The notes below the pieces were generated by a model. It saw nothing but the letters and a program-made list of their open reading frames with translations, ran no database searches and was not told the origin of the DNA. A stretch of 64,000 nucleotides of DNA from Candidatus Calditenuis fumarioli (GTDB lineage: Archaea > Thermoproteota > Nitrososphaeria_A > Caldarchaeales > Calditenuaceae): positions 241,184-305,183 of the forward strand of contig JANVYR010000001.1 of assembly GCA_030059665.1 (NCBI GenBank), given 5' to 3'. Numbering within the stretch: position 1 is the stretch's first letter; the number at the start of each line of letters is the position of its first letter. Shown piece after piece: positions 56,870-64,000 of this stretch. Made by a program: the position numbers and the translations under genes.

Positions 56870-57838
56870 ATGGTGCTCGAGGTGGGAAGGCGGGTCGACG
56901 ACGCTTCGATAGCCGAGCTGACCAGGGCTGACTCGATCGAGAAGAGGAGGGCTCACTTCGCGGTGGGGACGGTGGTTTTGAAGACCATGGTCGAAGAGCT
57001 GATCGACATGGGATTCGAGTGGGTCCTCCCCGTGATGCTCTCCAGGACCACGGACCCTCTCTGGCCCGACCCAGGCGCGAGCATAGAGAAGAGGATAGAG
57101 TTGGAGATCTACGGCGAGCGCGTCAGGACCATGCAATCGATGATCGTCCACAAGAGAGTTCTGGTATCGCTTGGGCCAGAGAAGTTCTTCATTCTCTCAC
57201 CCAACATAAGAATCGAGAAGAGGGAGAGGGCATACACCGGGTGGCACCTCTACGAGTTCACGCAGCTCGAGATCGAGATGGCCTATGCGAGGATGCAGGA
57301 CGTCTTCAGGGTGTACGAGCGGATAATGAGCGCAGCTGTCAGGAGAGTCCGTGAGGAGATGCGGGACGTCCTACAGGCCCTGGGGAGGGAGCTTCCGGAG
57401 CTGAGGCCTCCTTTCAAGGTCGTCAGCAGGAGGGAGCTCGTCAAGAAGTACGGCGAGGATTGGGAGAGGAGGCTGCCCCACGAGATCAGGGAGCCGGTAT
57501 GGGTCACCGACATACCCAGGGAGTTCTACGACTACGAGGACTTCGAGACCGGCGAGTGGAGGAACTACGACCTCTACCTACCCGAGGGTTACGGCGAGGT
57601 GATCTCCGGTGCGGAGCGCGAGTACGAGTACGAGAAGATGCTGACCAAGATCAAACGGGACGGTCTCAGGGCCGAGGACTTCGAGGTGCTTCTAAGGCTT
57701 GCGAGGGAAGGGAGGTTGAAGCCCTCTGCGGGTGCAGGGCTCGGCGTCGAGAGGTTCATCGCGTACGTCGTTGGGGCACGTCACGTTGCGGAGGTCCAGC
57801 CTTTCCCGAGGATACCGGGGTTCGTCGGGGAACTCTAG
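56870..57838 (+). CDS. asnA: AsnRS-like asparagine synthetase (archaeal AS-AR type)
   Basis: 322 residues. It has the class II aminoacyl-tRNA synthetase core (motif 2-like HLYEFTQLEIEM, motif 3 GAGLGVERFIAYVVGARHV) but no N-terminal anticodon-binding OB domain, as in the archaeal AsnRS paralogue of Pyrococcus that makes asparagine from aspartate and ammonia. The fold and length fit that paralogue (about 290-330 residues) rather than a true AsnRS of about 430. ATG 56870 with a clear TATA box indicates leaderless expression. It converges with MeaB, overlapping by 4 nt. Confidence 0.85.
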   Translation: MVLEVGRRVDDASIAELTRADSIEKRRAHFAVGTVVLKTMVEELIDMGFEWVLPVMLSRTTDPLWPDPGASIEKRIELEIYGERVRTMQSMIVHKRVLVSLGPEKFFILSPNIRIEKRERAYTGWHLYEFTQLEIEMAYARMQDVFRVYERIMSAAVRRVREEMRDVLQALGRELPELRPPFKVVSRRELVKKYGEDWERRLPHEIREPVWVTDIPREFYDYEDFETGEWRNYDLYLPEGYGEVISGAEREYEYEKMLTKIKRDGLRAEDFEVLLRLAREGRLKPSAGAGLGVERFIAYVVGARHVAEVQPFPRIPGFVGEL

Positions 57839-58836
57839 CGATCCCACCCCTGACCCTCAAGCCTCCTCTGGACGGTTTTCAGGACCTCGCCGGCAAGCCT
57901 CCGTCCCAGCTCCCTCGGGTCGGCGCCGGAGGCCAGCTCCCTCCTCGCCCGCTCGAGGTGTCCCTCCTCGATCAGAGCCGATTCGACGAGGGATTTGACC
58001 CGTTCCATCAGGACCTCCCTCATCTCCCACTCGTGGATCCTCGTCCTCCTGGCGTCGAGCTCGCCCGACTCTTTCATCGCCTCCAGCTCCGACCAGATCA
58101 GGTCTACCAGCTCCCGGACGTTCTCGCCGGTCGCAGAGCTCACGGTCATCACCCTCACGCGCCTGTTCCTGCCGGAGAGAAGGGACTCCAGAACGGAGGC
58201 CATGAGCTTGGAGTTGGGGAGGTCGGACTTGCTCACGACGTAGACGTCGCCTATCTCGAGGAGGCCCGCCTTGATCGCCTGGATGCTGTCGCCGTAATCC
58301 GGAGGGACGACGATCACCACGAGGTCCGCCACGCCCATGATCTCAACGTCGGACTGACCCGCGCCAACGGTCTCGACCATCACGGCATCGAACCCCGCAG
58401 CGTCCAGAACCCTGCACATGGCCCTGATGTTCCTGGCTATCGCGCCAGTCGCTCCCCTGCTGGCCAGGCTCCTGAAGTAGATCCCGGACTGGTTGACCTT
58501 CCCGACGAGCCTTACCCGGTCCCCGAGGACGGCACCGCCCGAGATGGGGCTGGTCGGATCCACCGCCAGCACCGCGACCGATTTTCCCCTCTCCCTCAGG
58601 ACGCCGATCAGCGCCCCGATCAGCGTGCTCTTCCCCGCACCCGGCGGGCCCGCGAAGCCGATGACCGGAACCCCCCTCAGGTTTCCCCTGAGCCTGGAGA
58701 GCACCAAATCGCCAAGCGGGTCACCCGACTCTATCAGCGTGATGGCCTTCGCTATGTGGATCCTGTTGCCGGAGAGGACACCTGTGACGAGCTCGGTGAG
58801 CTGCTGCTCTGTCCCGTCTCGCTCAGGGGGCCCCAC
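57835..58836 (-). CDS. meaB: MeaB/ArgK-type GTPase
   Basis: 333 residues. P-loop GFAGPPGAGKSTLIGALI near 62, AVDPTSPISGGAVLGDR, VETVGAGQSD and VSKSDL (G4-like) match the methylmalonyl-CoA mutase chaperone family. It guards cobalamin loading of the mutase using GTP. No methylmalonyl-CoA mutase gene is in the window. It overlaps the DNA ligase gene by 14 nt on the same strand, and its stop overlaps the asparagine synthetase gene end. Confidence 0.92.
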   Translation of the reverse strand: MGPPERDGTEQQLTELVTGVLSGNRIHIAKAITLIESGDPLGDLVLSRLRGNLRGVPVIGFAGPPGAGKSTLIGALIGVLRERGKSVAVLAVDPTSPISGGAVLGDRVRLVGKVNQSGIYFRSLASRGATGAIARNIRAMCRVLDAAGFDAVMVETVGAGQSDVEIMGVADLVVIVVPPDYGDSIQAIKAGLLEIGDVYVVSKSDLPNSKLMASVLESLLSGRNRRVRVMTVSSATGENVRELVDLIWSELEAMKESGELDARRTRIHEWEMREVLMERVKSLVESALIEEGHLERARRELASGADPRELGRRLAGEVLKTVQRRLEGQGWDR

Positions 58837-60610
58837 CCTCCCCTTCCTCCACCGCGATCACCTTCAGCTGTGACCTATACATTTCCACTATCTCGTCGAC
58901 CGTCGTGGCGTCCTCCGGCCTCTTGTCGGTCCTGTACCTCCCCGTGAACCTCGGGAACCTGACCGCCAGGCCCGAGTTCTTCTCGATCACGCCGTAGGCG
59001 CAGGTGTGGATGGGGCTCAGCGTGATCTCGTCGCCGACGATCTCCAGGACGATCTCGGGCTCAACCCAGACGTCCGGCTCCATCACGGAGTCCACCCTCG
59101 CGGGCTTCCTCGGAACAGCCCTCTCCTTGACCATCTCCGTCAGCCTCTGGAGGTCCTCCTCCTTGAACCCGGTGCCGACCTTGCAGACGCTCTTGAAGGT
59201 GTCAGTCGCCTTGTCGTATGCGGCCATCAGGAAGGTCCCGAACCAGCCGCTCCTCTTCCCCTTCCCGTGGAAGGCACCTATGACCACGAGGTCGAGCGTG
59301 TCGACGAGCTTGGAGACGTATGAGCGCTTGTATTTGATCCAGAGCCATCCTCTGGCACCGGCCCGGTAGACGGACTTCGGGGAGACGTCCTTGACGATGA
59401 CCCCCTCGCAGCCGTCCTCGACGGCCTTCCTCATGAACAGGTCCAGGTCCTCCGGGTCCTCCACCATCTTTGCGACGGTCAGGCCGATGTTCTCGTCGGG
59501 AACGACGATCTGCTCCAGGACCTTCCTCCTCTCGAGGAGGGGCCTGCCGGTGAGGTCCTCGCCGTCGACGTAGATGGCGTCGAAGAAGAATAGACCGACC
59601 GGGTACATCTCGATCGCCTTCTCGATGTCGTACTTCCTCCTCCGGTGCATCAGTTCCTGGAAGGGGAGCATGCTCCCGGTGTCCGGGTCGACGGCCACCG
59701 CCTCGCACTCCACTATCGCCTCCTTCGCTTTGAGGTTCGTTTTGCATCGCTGGACCACGTCCGGGAACTGGTGGGTGATGTTCTCCTGCCTCCTGGAGAA
59801 TATCACGATCTCGTCGTCGAGCTTGTGGATCTGCATCCTCTCGCCGTCGTACTTGTACTCCGCCAGCCCACGCCCTCCGAGCTTCTGGAGGATCTCGGCA
59901 GCGCTCGTCAGGCGCTCCGCCAGCATGGGCCTGACCGGGACCCCCACCTTGATCCTGACGGATCTGACGGCCTCGATCCCTCCCTCCTTGACAAGCCTCA
60001 TCACCAGACCGATGTTCGAGGTGATGTTGTAGGCCCGCTCGATCTCCTCCTTGTAGAGATCCGGGTCGCCGAGGTAGGCGGCTGCGGCGTCTATGAAGGA
60101 CATGTCGGCCACCCCGAGCCTCATCTTGCCGGTGATCAGCCGGACGATGTACTTCGCCTCCTTCGGCTCCGCCTTCCCAAGAAGGCCAGTCAGGAGCCTG
60201 ACCTTGTCCTCCATCGCGCCCTCCCCCGTCTGGCGGGCTATCCTCTCAAGGGTCGCGTAGACCTGGTTGACCGTGAGGGGTTCCTGGAAGAGGAGCGTCT
60301 GGGACTTCTTCCGGGAGAGGAGCTGCTCCGCGACGAGCCCAAGGTCACCGAGCTTCGCCATGGCCTTCTCGATCTCCGACTCGCTCGCACCGGTCACCAT
60401 CCTGATCGACCTCATGGCGAGCCGCTCGGCCATCCCAAGCTCTATCCCGACGTACGGAGGGTACAGCCTGCCGAGGGAGAGGAAGGTGATCTTCTCGGCC
60501 TCCTCGGGGCTCACCTCCCTCAGCAGCCTCACGAGGATCTCCCTCATCTCGAGCCTCTTCGTGGTCCCCTCGAGCATCTCATAGTACTCGCAGAGCCTCC
60601 GGAACTCCAT
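58823..60610 (-). CDS. lig: ATP-dependent DNA ligase
   Basis: 595 residues, normal for archaeal replication ligases. An N-terminal DNA-binding domain (1-220) precedes the adenylation domain with Lys253 in AEYKYDGERMQIHK (the AMP-accepting lysine), EAIVECEAVAVD, and FFFDAIYVDGEDL; the OB domain contains RGWLWIKYKRSYVSKLVDTLD (motif V) and ends with VRFPRFTGRYRTDKRPEDA. It seals nicks in DNA. ATG 60610 follows GGTGG; the longer frame to 60703 is not family-like. It overlaps meaB and is 89 nt after PEP carboxylase on the same strand. Confidence 0.95.
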   Translation of the reverse strand: MEFRRLCEYYEMLEGTTKRLEMREILVRLLREVSPEEAEKITFLSLGRLYPPYVGIELGMAERLAMRSIRMVTGASESEIEKAMAKLGDLGLVAEQLLSRKKSQTLLFQEPLTVNQVYATLERIARQTGEGAMEDKVRLLTGLLGKAEPKEAKYIVRLITGKMRLGVADMSFIDAAAAYLGDPDLYKEEIERAYNITSNIGLVMRLVKEGGIEAVRSVRIKVGVPVRPMLAERLTSAAEILQKLGGRGLAEYKYDGERMQIHKLDDEIVIFSRRQENITHQFPDVVQRCKTNLKAKEAIVECEAVAVDPDTGSMLPFQELMHRRRKYDIEKAIEMYPVGLFFFDAIYVDGEDLTGRPLLERRKVLEQIVVPDENIGLTVAKMVEDPEDLDLFMRKAVEDGCEGVIVKDVSPKSVYRAGARGWLWIKYKRSYVSKLVDTLDLVVIGAFHGKGKRSGWFGTFLMAAYDKATDTFKSVCKVGTGFKEEDLQRLTEMVKERAVPRKPARVDSVMEPDVWVEPEIVLEIVGDEITLSPIHTCAYGVIEKNSGLAVRFPRFTGRYRTDKRPEDATTVDEIVEMYRSQLKVIAVEEGEGGAP

Positions 60611-60699
60611 GCCCACCTTCCGACGCGAAATGGGGGTGCGGGCGTGATGAACCTTGCGCTGAGCTCGTGCGGGGATCTGGTTCCGTTCTGACCGAAGTA

Positions 60700-62262
60700 T
60701 CACCCAAGGGACCTCCTGAGCAGTGCGGCCTTGACCAGGTCTTCCCTCGGGTCGTCGTTGGAGAGGATCGAGAAGACCACGTTCTCGACGAAGTTGAGGT
60801 ACCTCCGGTCCGAGAGGTTCCTTGGGCCGACCTTGATCCCAAGGACCTCCTCTGCCGCAGCTAGGTCCTCGAGGTATGCGGGTATGAAGCCGTGTACGAA
60901 CTCACGACCGAGGGTTTTGACCGCCTCCTCGGAGTTGTCGAGCAGGACGTTGATCGCCTCGAGCGAGACCCTCCTCCCCGCTGATCCCAGGTCCTCGTCC
61001 AGATGGACGTAGGTCGACCTCAGGAAGGAGTACTCCTCCTCCGTCAGCTCCCTGATCGCCCTCAGCCCGATGAACTCTGGCGGAGTTCCGAGCGAGTAGA
61101 GCGCCGCGGTGAAGGGGATGGCCCTCGGGAGCCTCTTGCCGGCTACGCGCCTGCTGTACCCGAAGAGGCCCACGTGCTGCCTCCTGGTCCTCCTCGGTGG
61201 AACGAAGGCGGCGACGAAGTTGATGGCGTCTGCTGCCATCTCGACCATCGCCTGGTACTTCGGCACCAGCTTCGAGGCGATCCTGGTGAGCGTCTCCCTG
61301 TCGACGTGGACGGGCTCGCCACCCGGAAGCCTTGAGTTCAGCTCCTCGACTCCAGCCCTCGCCCTCTGGACGTCCCAGTCGTACCTGAAGGCGGACTGGA
61401 CCGTGACGGTGTAGACCCCGCGGTACTCCTCAACGAAGCGCTCAACCCGCTCAGGCGTGTTGTGGCCCCTGAAGGGGAGGGAGCCGGTGCCGATGATGGG
61501 GTATATGGGGATGCCGGTCTCCTCCGAGACAGAACGGCAGACGTGGAGCCCCAGCTTGGCCATCAGAACCGACGTGATGAGGCCGTAGTTCATCGCCGGA
61601 TCGGACCTCGCCAAGAAGACCCTCATGTAACGCGGTCCCGTCACCTCGATGTATTTGAGAAGGAGTTCCTCGAGCCCGAGGAAGGAATCGATGTCCTCGA
61701 CCAGCGGTATCACCTCGATCTCCTCCGGCTCCAGCTCGCCGATCCAGTCGATCAGACGCGTCCCCCGGTAATCGATCGGTGACCTGAGGGGTTCGACCAC
61801 GCCCTTCCTGTAGCTCTCCCTCACCCGTACCAGCTCCAGGTGGCTCGTCGTGAAAGGCAGGATCACCTCGAAGACGGCAGGGCCTGCGGAGGGGCCGTAG
61901 AAGGCGCGGGCGACGTCGTTGTGTCTCGGTATCGACTGGAGGGTCTCGAGGAAGAGCTTCCGCTCGGGTTCGATGGATGGGTTCGGCAGCCTGAAGGTGA
62001 GGAAGACGTCCCTCCCCAGGACCTTTTCCCTGAAGAAATCTGGGTAGTTCGTCAGGAGCTTCCTGACCACGTAGGGGTCGATGTCCTTCCCCTCAGCGTC
62101 CCACATGATCTCCTCGGCGCCGTACTCCGCGTAGGCCCAGTAGACCTCCGTGACCTCGTCCTCGCCCGAGATCATCGGATCGTCAGTCCAGGGAGGAGCG
62201 GCTGCGTGGTCGGGGTGCTGGCTCGCCATCGTCCTCGGGATCCTCCTCTCTCCCTCGACCAA
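60700..62262 (-). CDS. ppcA: Archaeal-type phosphoenolpyruvate carboxylase
   Basis: 520 residues, the short archaeal PEPC and not the bacterial 900-residue enzyme. RIPRTMASQHPDHA at residue 7, SIPRHNDVARAFYGP, GTGSLPFRGHNTPE (PEP-binding) and VQSAFRYDWDV are diagnostic. It makes oxaloacetate from PEP and bicarbonate, feeding malate dehydrogenase and malic enzyme encoded at 51586 and 38222. The allosteric features of the bacterial enzyme are absent. The minus-strand start is 62262; the Nudix gene is divergent. Confidence 0.95.
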   Translation of the reverse strand: MVEGERRIPRTMASQHPDHAAAPPWTDDPMISGEDEVTEVYWAYAEYGAEEIMWDAEGKDIDPYVVRKLLTNYPDFFREKVLGRDVFLTFRLPNPSIEPERKLFLETLQSIPRHNDVARAFYGPSAGPAVFEVILPFTTSHLELVRVRESYRKGVVEPLRSPIDYRGTRLIDWIGELEPEEIEVIPLVEDIDSFLGLEELLLKYIEVTGPRYMRVFLARSDPAMNYGLITSVLMAKLGLHVCRSVSEETGIPIYPIIGTGSLPFRGHNTPERVERFVEEYRGVYTVTVQSAFRYDWDVQRARAGVEELNSRLPGGEPVHVDRETLTRIASKLVPKYQAMVEMAADAINFVAAFVPPRRTRRQHVGLFGYSRRVAGKRLPRAIPFTAALYSLGTPPEFIGLRAIRELTEEEYSFLRSTYVHLDEDLGSAGRRVSLEAINVLLDNSEEAVKTLGREFVHGFIPAYLEDLAAAEEVLGIKVGPRNLSDRRYLNFVENVVFSILSNDDPREDLVKAALLRRSLG

Positions 62263-62344
62263 GCCCCTAAGCCCCTTCGCTGGCAGCGGCTCCGTCCTTT
62301 AACCTAAACCGTCGACGCGGAGGAGCACGACGATGGGAACCACG

Positions 62345-62353
62345 CATTTTAAC
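62345..62353 (+). promoter_or_regulatory. TATA-like box for Nudix gene
   Basis: CATTTTAAC, centred 25 nt before GTG 62374, consistent with a leaderless mRNA. Confidence 0.5.
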
Positions 62354-62373
62354 GGCCTACATCCAAGCAGTGT

Positions 62374-62913
62374 GTGCGCGTCAGGGTTCTGGAGTCGAGA
62401 TCGATCTACAAGGGCAGGACCGTGGGCCTCAGGGTCGAGCGGATAGAGGTCGACGGGAGGGAGGTCGTGCGGGAGATCGTCGAGCACCGAGGTGCCGCCG
62501 TGGTGGTTCCGGTGCGTGATGACGGTAAGCTCGTCCTCGTGAGGCAGTACCGGAGGGCCGTCGACGAGGTGCTGCTGGAGTTCCCCGCTGGAACGCTCGA
62601 GCCAGGCGAGGACCCCGAGGGCTGCGCGAGAAGGGAGCTGATGGAGGAGACGGGCCACGAGGCCCTGGAGCTGGAGAGGCTCGGGACGATATACCCCGCA
62701 CCGGGCTACACCTCGGAGGTCATCCACGTCTTTCTAGCCAGGGCCAGGCCTGTCGGACGGGGAACGCCGGAGGCGGACGAGCAGATCGAGGTGGTGCTGA
62801 TGGGGTTCGACGAGCTGCTGGAGAAGGTGATCTCAGGAGAGGTGAAGGACGCGAAGACGATAGCAGGGGCCTTCCTCGCTCAGGTCAGACTGCGAGGTCG
62901 CGGAGGGGCGTAG
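62374..62913 (+). CDS. Nudix hydrolase (ADP-ribose pyrophosphatase type)
   Basis: 179 residues. The Nudix box GTLEPGEDPEGCARRELMEETG (continuous, key residues GxxxxxE-x7-REUxEExG) is intact near residue 74, followed by the YPAPGYTSEVIHVF segment typical of ADP-ribose pyrophosphatases (a proline-glycine and Glu about 17 residues after the box). It hydrolyses ADP-ribose or related nucleoside diphosphates. GTG 62374 fits a TATA-like box 25 nt upstream. Confidence 0.9.
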   Translation: MRVRVLESRSIYKGRTVGLRVERIEVDGREVVREIVEHRGAAVVVPVRDDGKLVLVRQYRRAVDEVLLEFPAGTLEPGEDPEGCARRELMEETGHEALELERLGTIYPAPGYTSEVIHVFLARARPVGRGTPEADEQIEVVLMGFDELLEKVISGEVKDAKTIAGAFLAQVRLRGRGGA

Positions 62914-62921
62914 ACGTCTCA

Positions 62922-62930
62922 GCTTTATCC
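62922..62930 (+). promoter_or_regulatory. TATA box for mrp gene
   Basis: GCTTTATCC, centred 29 nt before ATG 62955, just after the Nudix stop. Confidence 0.5.
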
Positions 62931-62954
62931 TCTGGGTTTCCCGATTGAGAGAGG

Positions 62955-64000
62955 ATGCAGCCGAGCGAGAGGGACGTGCTCGAGGCGCTCAGGCGGGTGA
63001 GGGACCCGGAGCTAGGCACCGACGTGGTCAGCATGGGGATGATCAAGGACCTCAGGGTGGAGGGCGGCAGGGTCTCCTTCACGCTGGAGCTCACAACGCC
63101 CGCGTGCCCCTTCAACGAGCAGCTGAAGGAGGAGGTGCTGAGGGCGGTTAGGTCCGTGAAGGGCGTGACGGACGTCTCGATGGAGGTGAGGTCGCGAGTC
63201 CCCTCGACGAGGCCCCAGCTCCCCAACCTCGCACCGGTTCCTGGCGTGAAGAACGTCGTGGCCGTCGCGAGCGGCAAGGGCGGCGTCGGGAAGTCCACAA
63301 TTGCGGTCAACCTCGCGGCTGCGCTCTCGGTCATGGGCGCCAGGACGGGCCTTCTGGACGCGGACGTCTACGGTCCCACGGTTCCCCGCTTCATCAGGGA
63401 CTACAGGGTTCCGGTGGTGAGGGGGAAGGACAGGAAGGTGGAGCCTGCGGTGGGGCCGAACGGGCTGAAGCTGATCTCCCTGGGCATGCTCGTGGAGGAG
63501 GAGACGCCGGTCATCTGGAGGGGGCCCCTGGTCGGGTCGGCGGTGAGGCAGCTGCTATTCGACGTCGACTGGGGCGAGCTGGACTACCTGATCGTCGACC
63601 TCCCTCCCGGGACCGGTGACGCCCCCCTCACCCTGGCGCAGAGCGTGCCGATCTCGGGCGTCGTGATCGTGACGACTCCTCAGCAGGCAGCAGTCGCGAT
63701 AGCGATGAAGGCCCTGAGGATGTTCCAGAAGCTCGGCGTGCCGATCATCGGGATCGTCGAGAACATGTCGTATCTGAGGTGCGGACACTGCGGGAACGTC
63801 GTCAGGGTCTTCGGCGACAGCTGGGCCAGGAGGGCGGCCCTTGAGGCGGGCGTCCCCTTCCTCGGGGAGATACCGATGGACCCGGAGATACTCGAGGGGA
63901 GCGAGTCGGGAACGCCTGTGGTCTTCTCGAACCCAGATTCGGAGGGCGCGAAAGCGCTGAGGGAGGTCGCACGGCGCGTCGCCGGGAGGGTGAGCGTGCT
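62955..64000 (+). CDS. mrp: Mrp/NBP35-type Fe-S cluster carrier ATPase (3' end outside window)
   Basis: At least 348 residues, running off the window end. An N-terminal MIP18/DUF59 domain (1-85, RVRDPELGTDVVSMGM) joins a ParA-like ATPase with the deviant Walker A ASGKGGVGKST (105-115), DADVYGPTVPR, and LIVDLPPGTGDAPL. A CxxC pair (RCGHCGN) near residue 275 is the Fe-S-binding site shared by dimers. It supplies 4Fe-4S clusters to client proteins; the molybdenum and radical SAM enzymes here would need them. ATG 62955 follows GAGAGAGG and a TATA box. Confidence 0.93.
   Translation, partial: MQPSERDVLEALRRVRDPELGTDVVSMGMIKDLRVEGGRVSFTLELTTPACPFNEQLKEEVLRAVRSVKGVTDVSMEVRSRVPSTRPQLPNLAPVPGVKNVVAVASGKGGVGKSTIAVNLAAALSVMGARTGLLDADVYGPTVPRFIRDYRVPVVRGKDRKVEPAVGPNGLKLISLGMLVEEETPVIWRGPLVGSAVRQLLFDVDWGELDYLIVDLPPGTGDAPLTLAQSVPISGVVIVTTPQQAAVAIAMKALRMFQKLGVPIIGIVENMSYLRCGHCGNVVRVFGDSWARRAALEAGVPFLGEIPMDPEILEGSESGTPVVFSNPDSEGAKALREVARRVAGRVSV

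Noticed and set aside
57460-58947. 495-residue Arg/Pro-rich frame on the plus strand
   Set aside because: It is antisense to meaB and overlaps the asparagine synthetase gene; the composition is that of a GC-rich shadow frame.
1-64000. CRISPR arrays, insertion sequences or rRNA genes
   Set aside because: No regularly spaced repeats, transposase motifs or rRNA core sequences were seen in reading the window.

Overview
The window is gene-dense, GC-rich DNA from a thermophilic-looking archaeon of the TACK/Thermoproteota side. Evidence for this is an archaeal-type PEP carboxylase, Sec61-beta, archaeal S7, prefoldin alpha, an ESCRT-III (CdvB-like) protein, a truncated AsnRS-like asparagine synthetase, an ATP-dependent DNA ligase of archaeal layout, heavy AGG arginine usage (with a matching tRNA-Arg CCU), and many TATA-like boxes about 22-33 nt upstream of start codons without a Shine-Dalgarno, which points to leaderless mRNAs. 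I cannot name the species; a deep TACK lineage is more likely than Euryarchaeota.

Region 1 (1-10341) is a catabolic block. It holds the end of one molybdenum hydroxylase (FAD, 2Fe-2S and Mo subunits), carbamate kinase, a divergent knotted-type carbamoyltransferase, a second complete molybdenum hydroxylase (2Fe-2S, FAD, Mo) and an SsnA/AtzB-like amidohydrolase. The gene set resembles bacterial anaerobic purine/urate degradation clusters that end in carbamoyl phosphate and ATP. Region 2 (10396-12274) encodes a Rieske protein with a twin-arginine signal and a full-length cytochrome b. Two TatA-like genes (18134-18682), a MocA-like cofactor enzyme for molybdenum hydroxylases and a small Lys-rich H1-like protein lie downstream.

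Region 3 (12617-29700) is mixed: phosphoesterases (one frameshifted), a GT-C mannosyltransferase, RNase HI, a secreted PLD-like nuclease, a Clp1-like polynucleotide kinase, a JAMM protease, argG, a DUF211 plus VIT1/CCC1-like pair, a small RING/PHD-like zinc protein, coiled-coil proteins, pyrD, an isolated antiporter-like (NuoN/MnhD) subunit and Sec61-beta, which is too short for ordinary ORF lists. Region 4 (29718-36929) combines a DMT exporter, an FAD amine/amino-acid oxidase and a complete branched-chain amino-acid-type ABC importer.

Region 5 (36978-64000) carries central metabolism and information genes: peroxiredoxin, ESCRT-III, malic enzyme, PPP phosphatase, DUF35 protein, MFS carrier, S7, tRNA-Arg, a Cys-rich radical SAM enzyme, a PadR-regulated drug-type ABC exporter, FtsY and prefoldin alpha, an HhH-GPD-like protein, a striking membrane-spanning AbrB-domain protein, malate dehydrogenase, a TldE/PmbA-like protein, a RIO/Bud32-like kinase, a predicted nucleotidyltransferase, asparagine synthetase-like protein, MeaB, DNA ligase, PEP carboxylase, a Nudix hydrolase and an Mrp-type Fe-S carrier cut by the window end. 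Malic enzyme, malate dehydrogenase and PEP carboxylase together cover the C3-C4 node.

The most unusual items are the purine/carbamoyl block, the transmembrane AbrB protein (50220-51656), the TatA paralogue lacking the hinge motif, the H1-like protein, and the small RING/PHD-like protein in a genome that also has a JAMM protease. No CRISPR array, insertion sequence or rRNA was seen.
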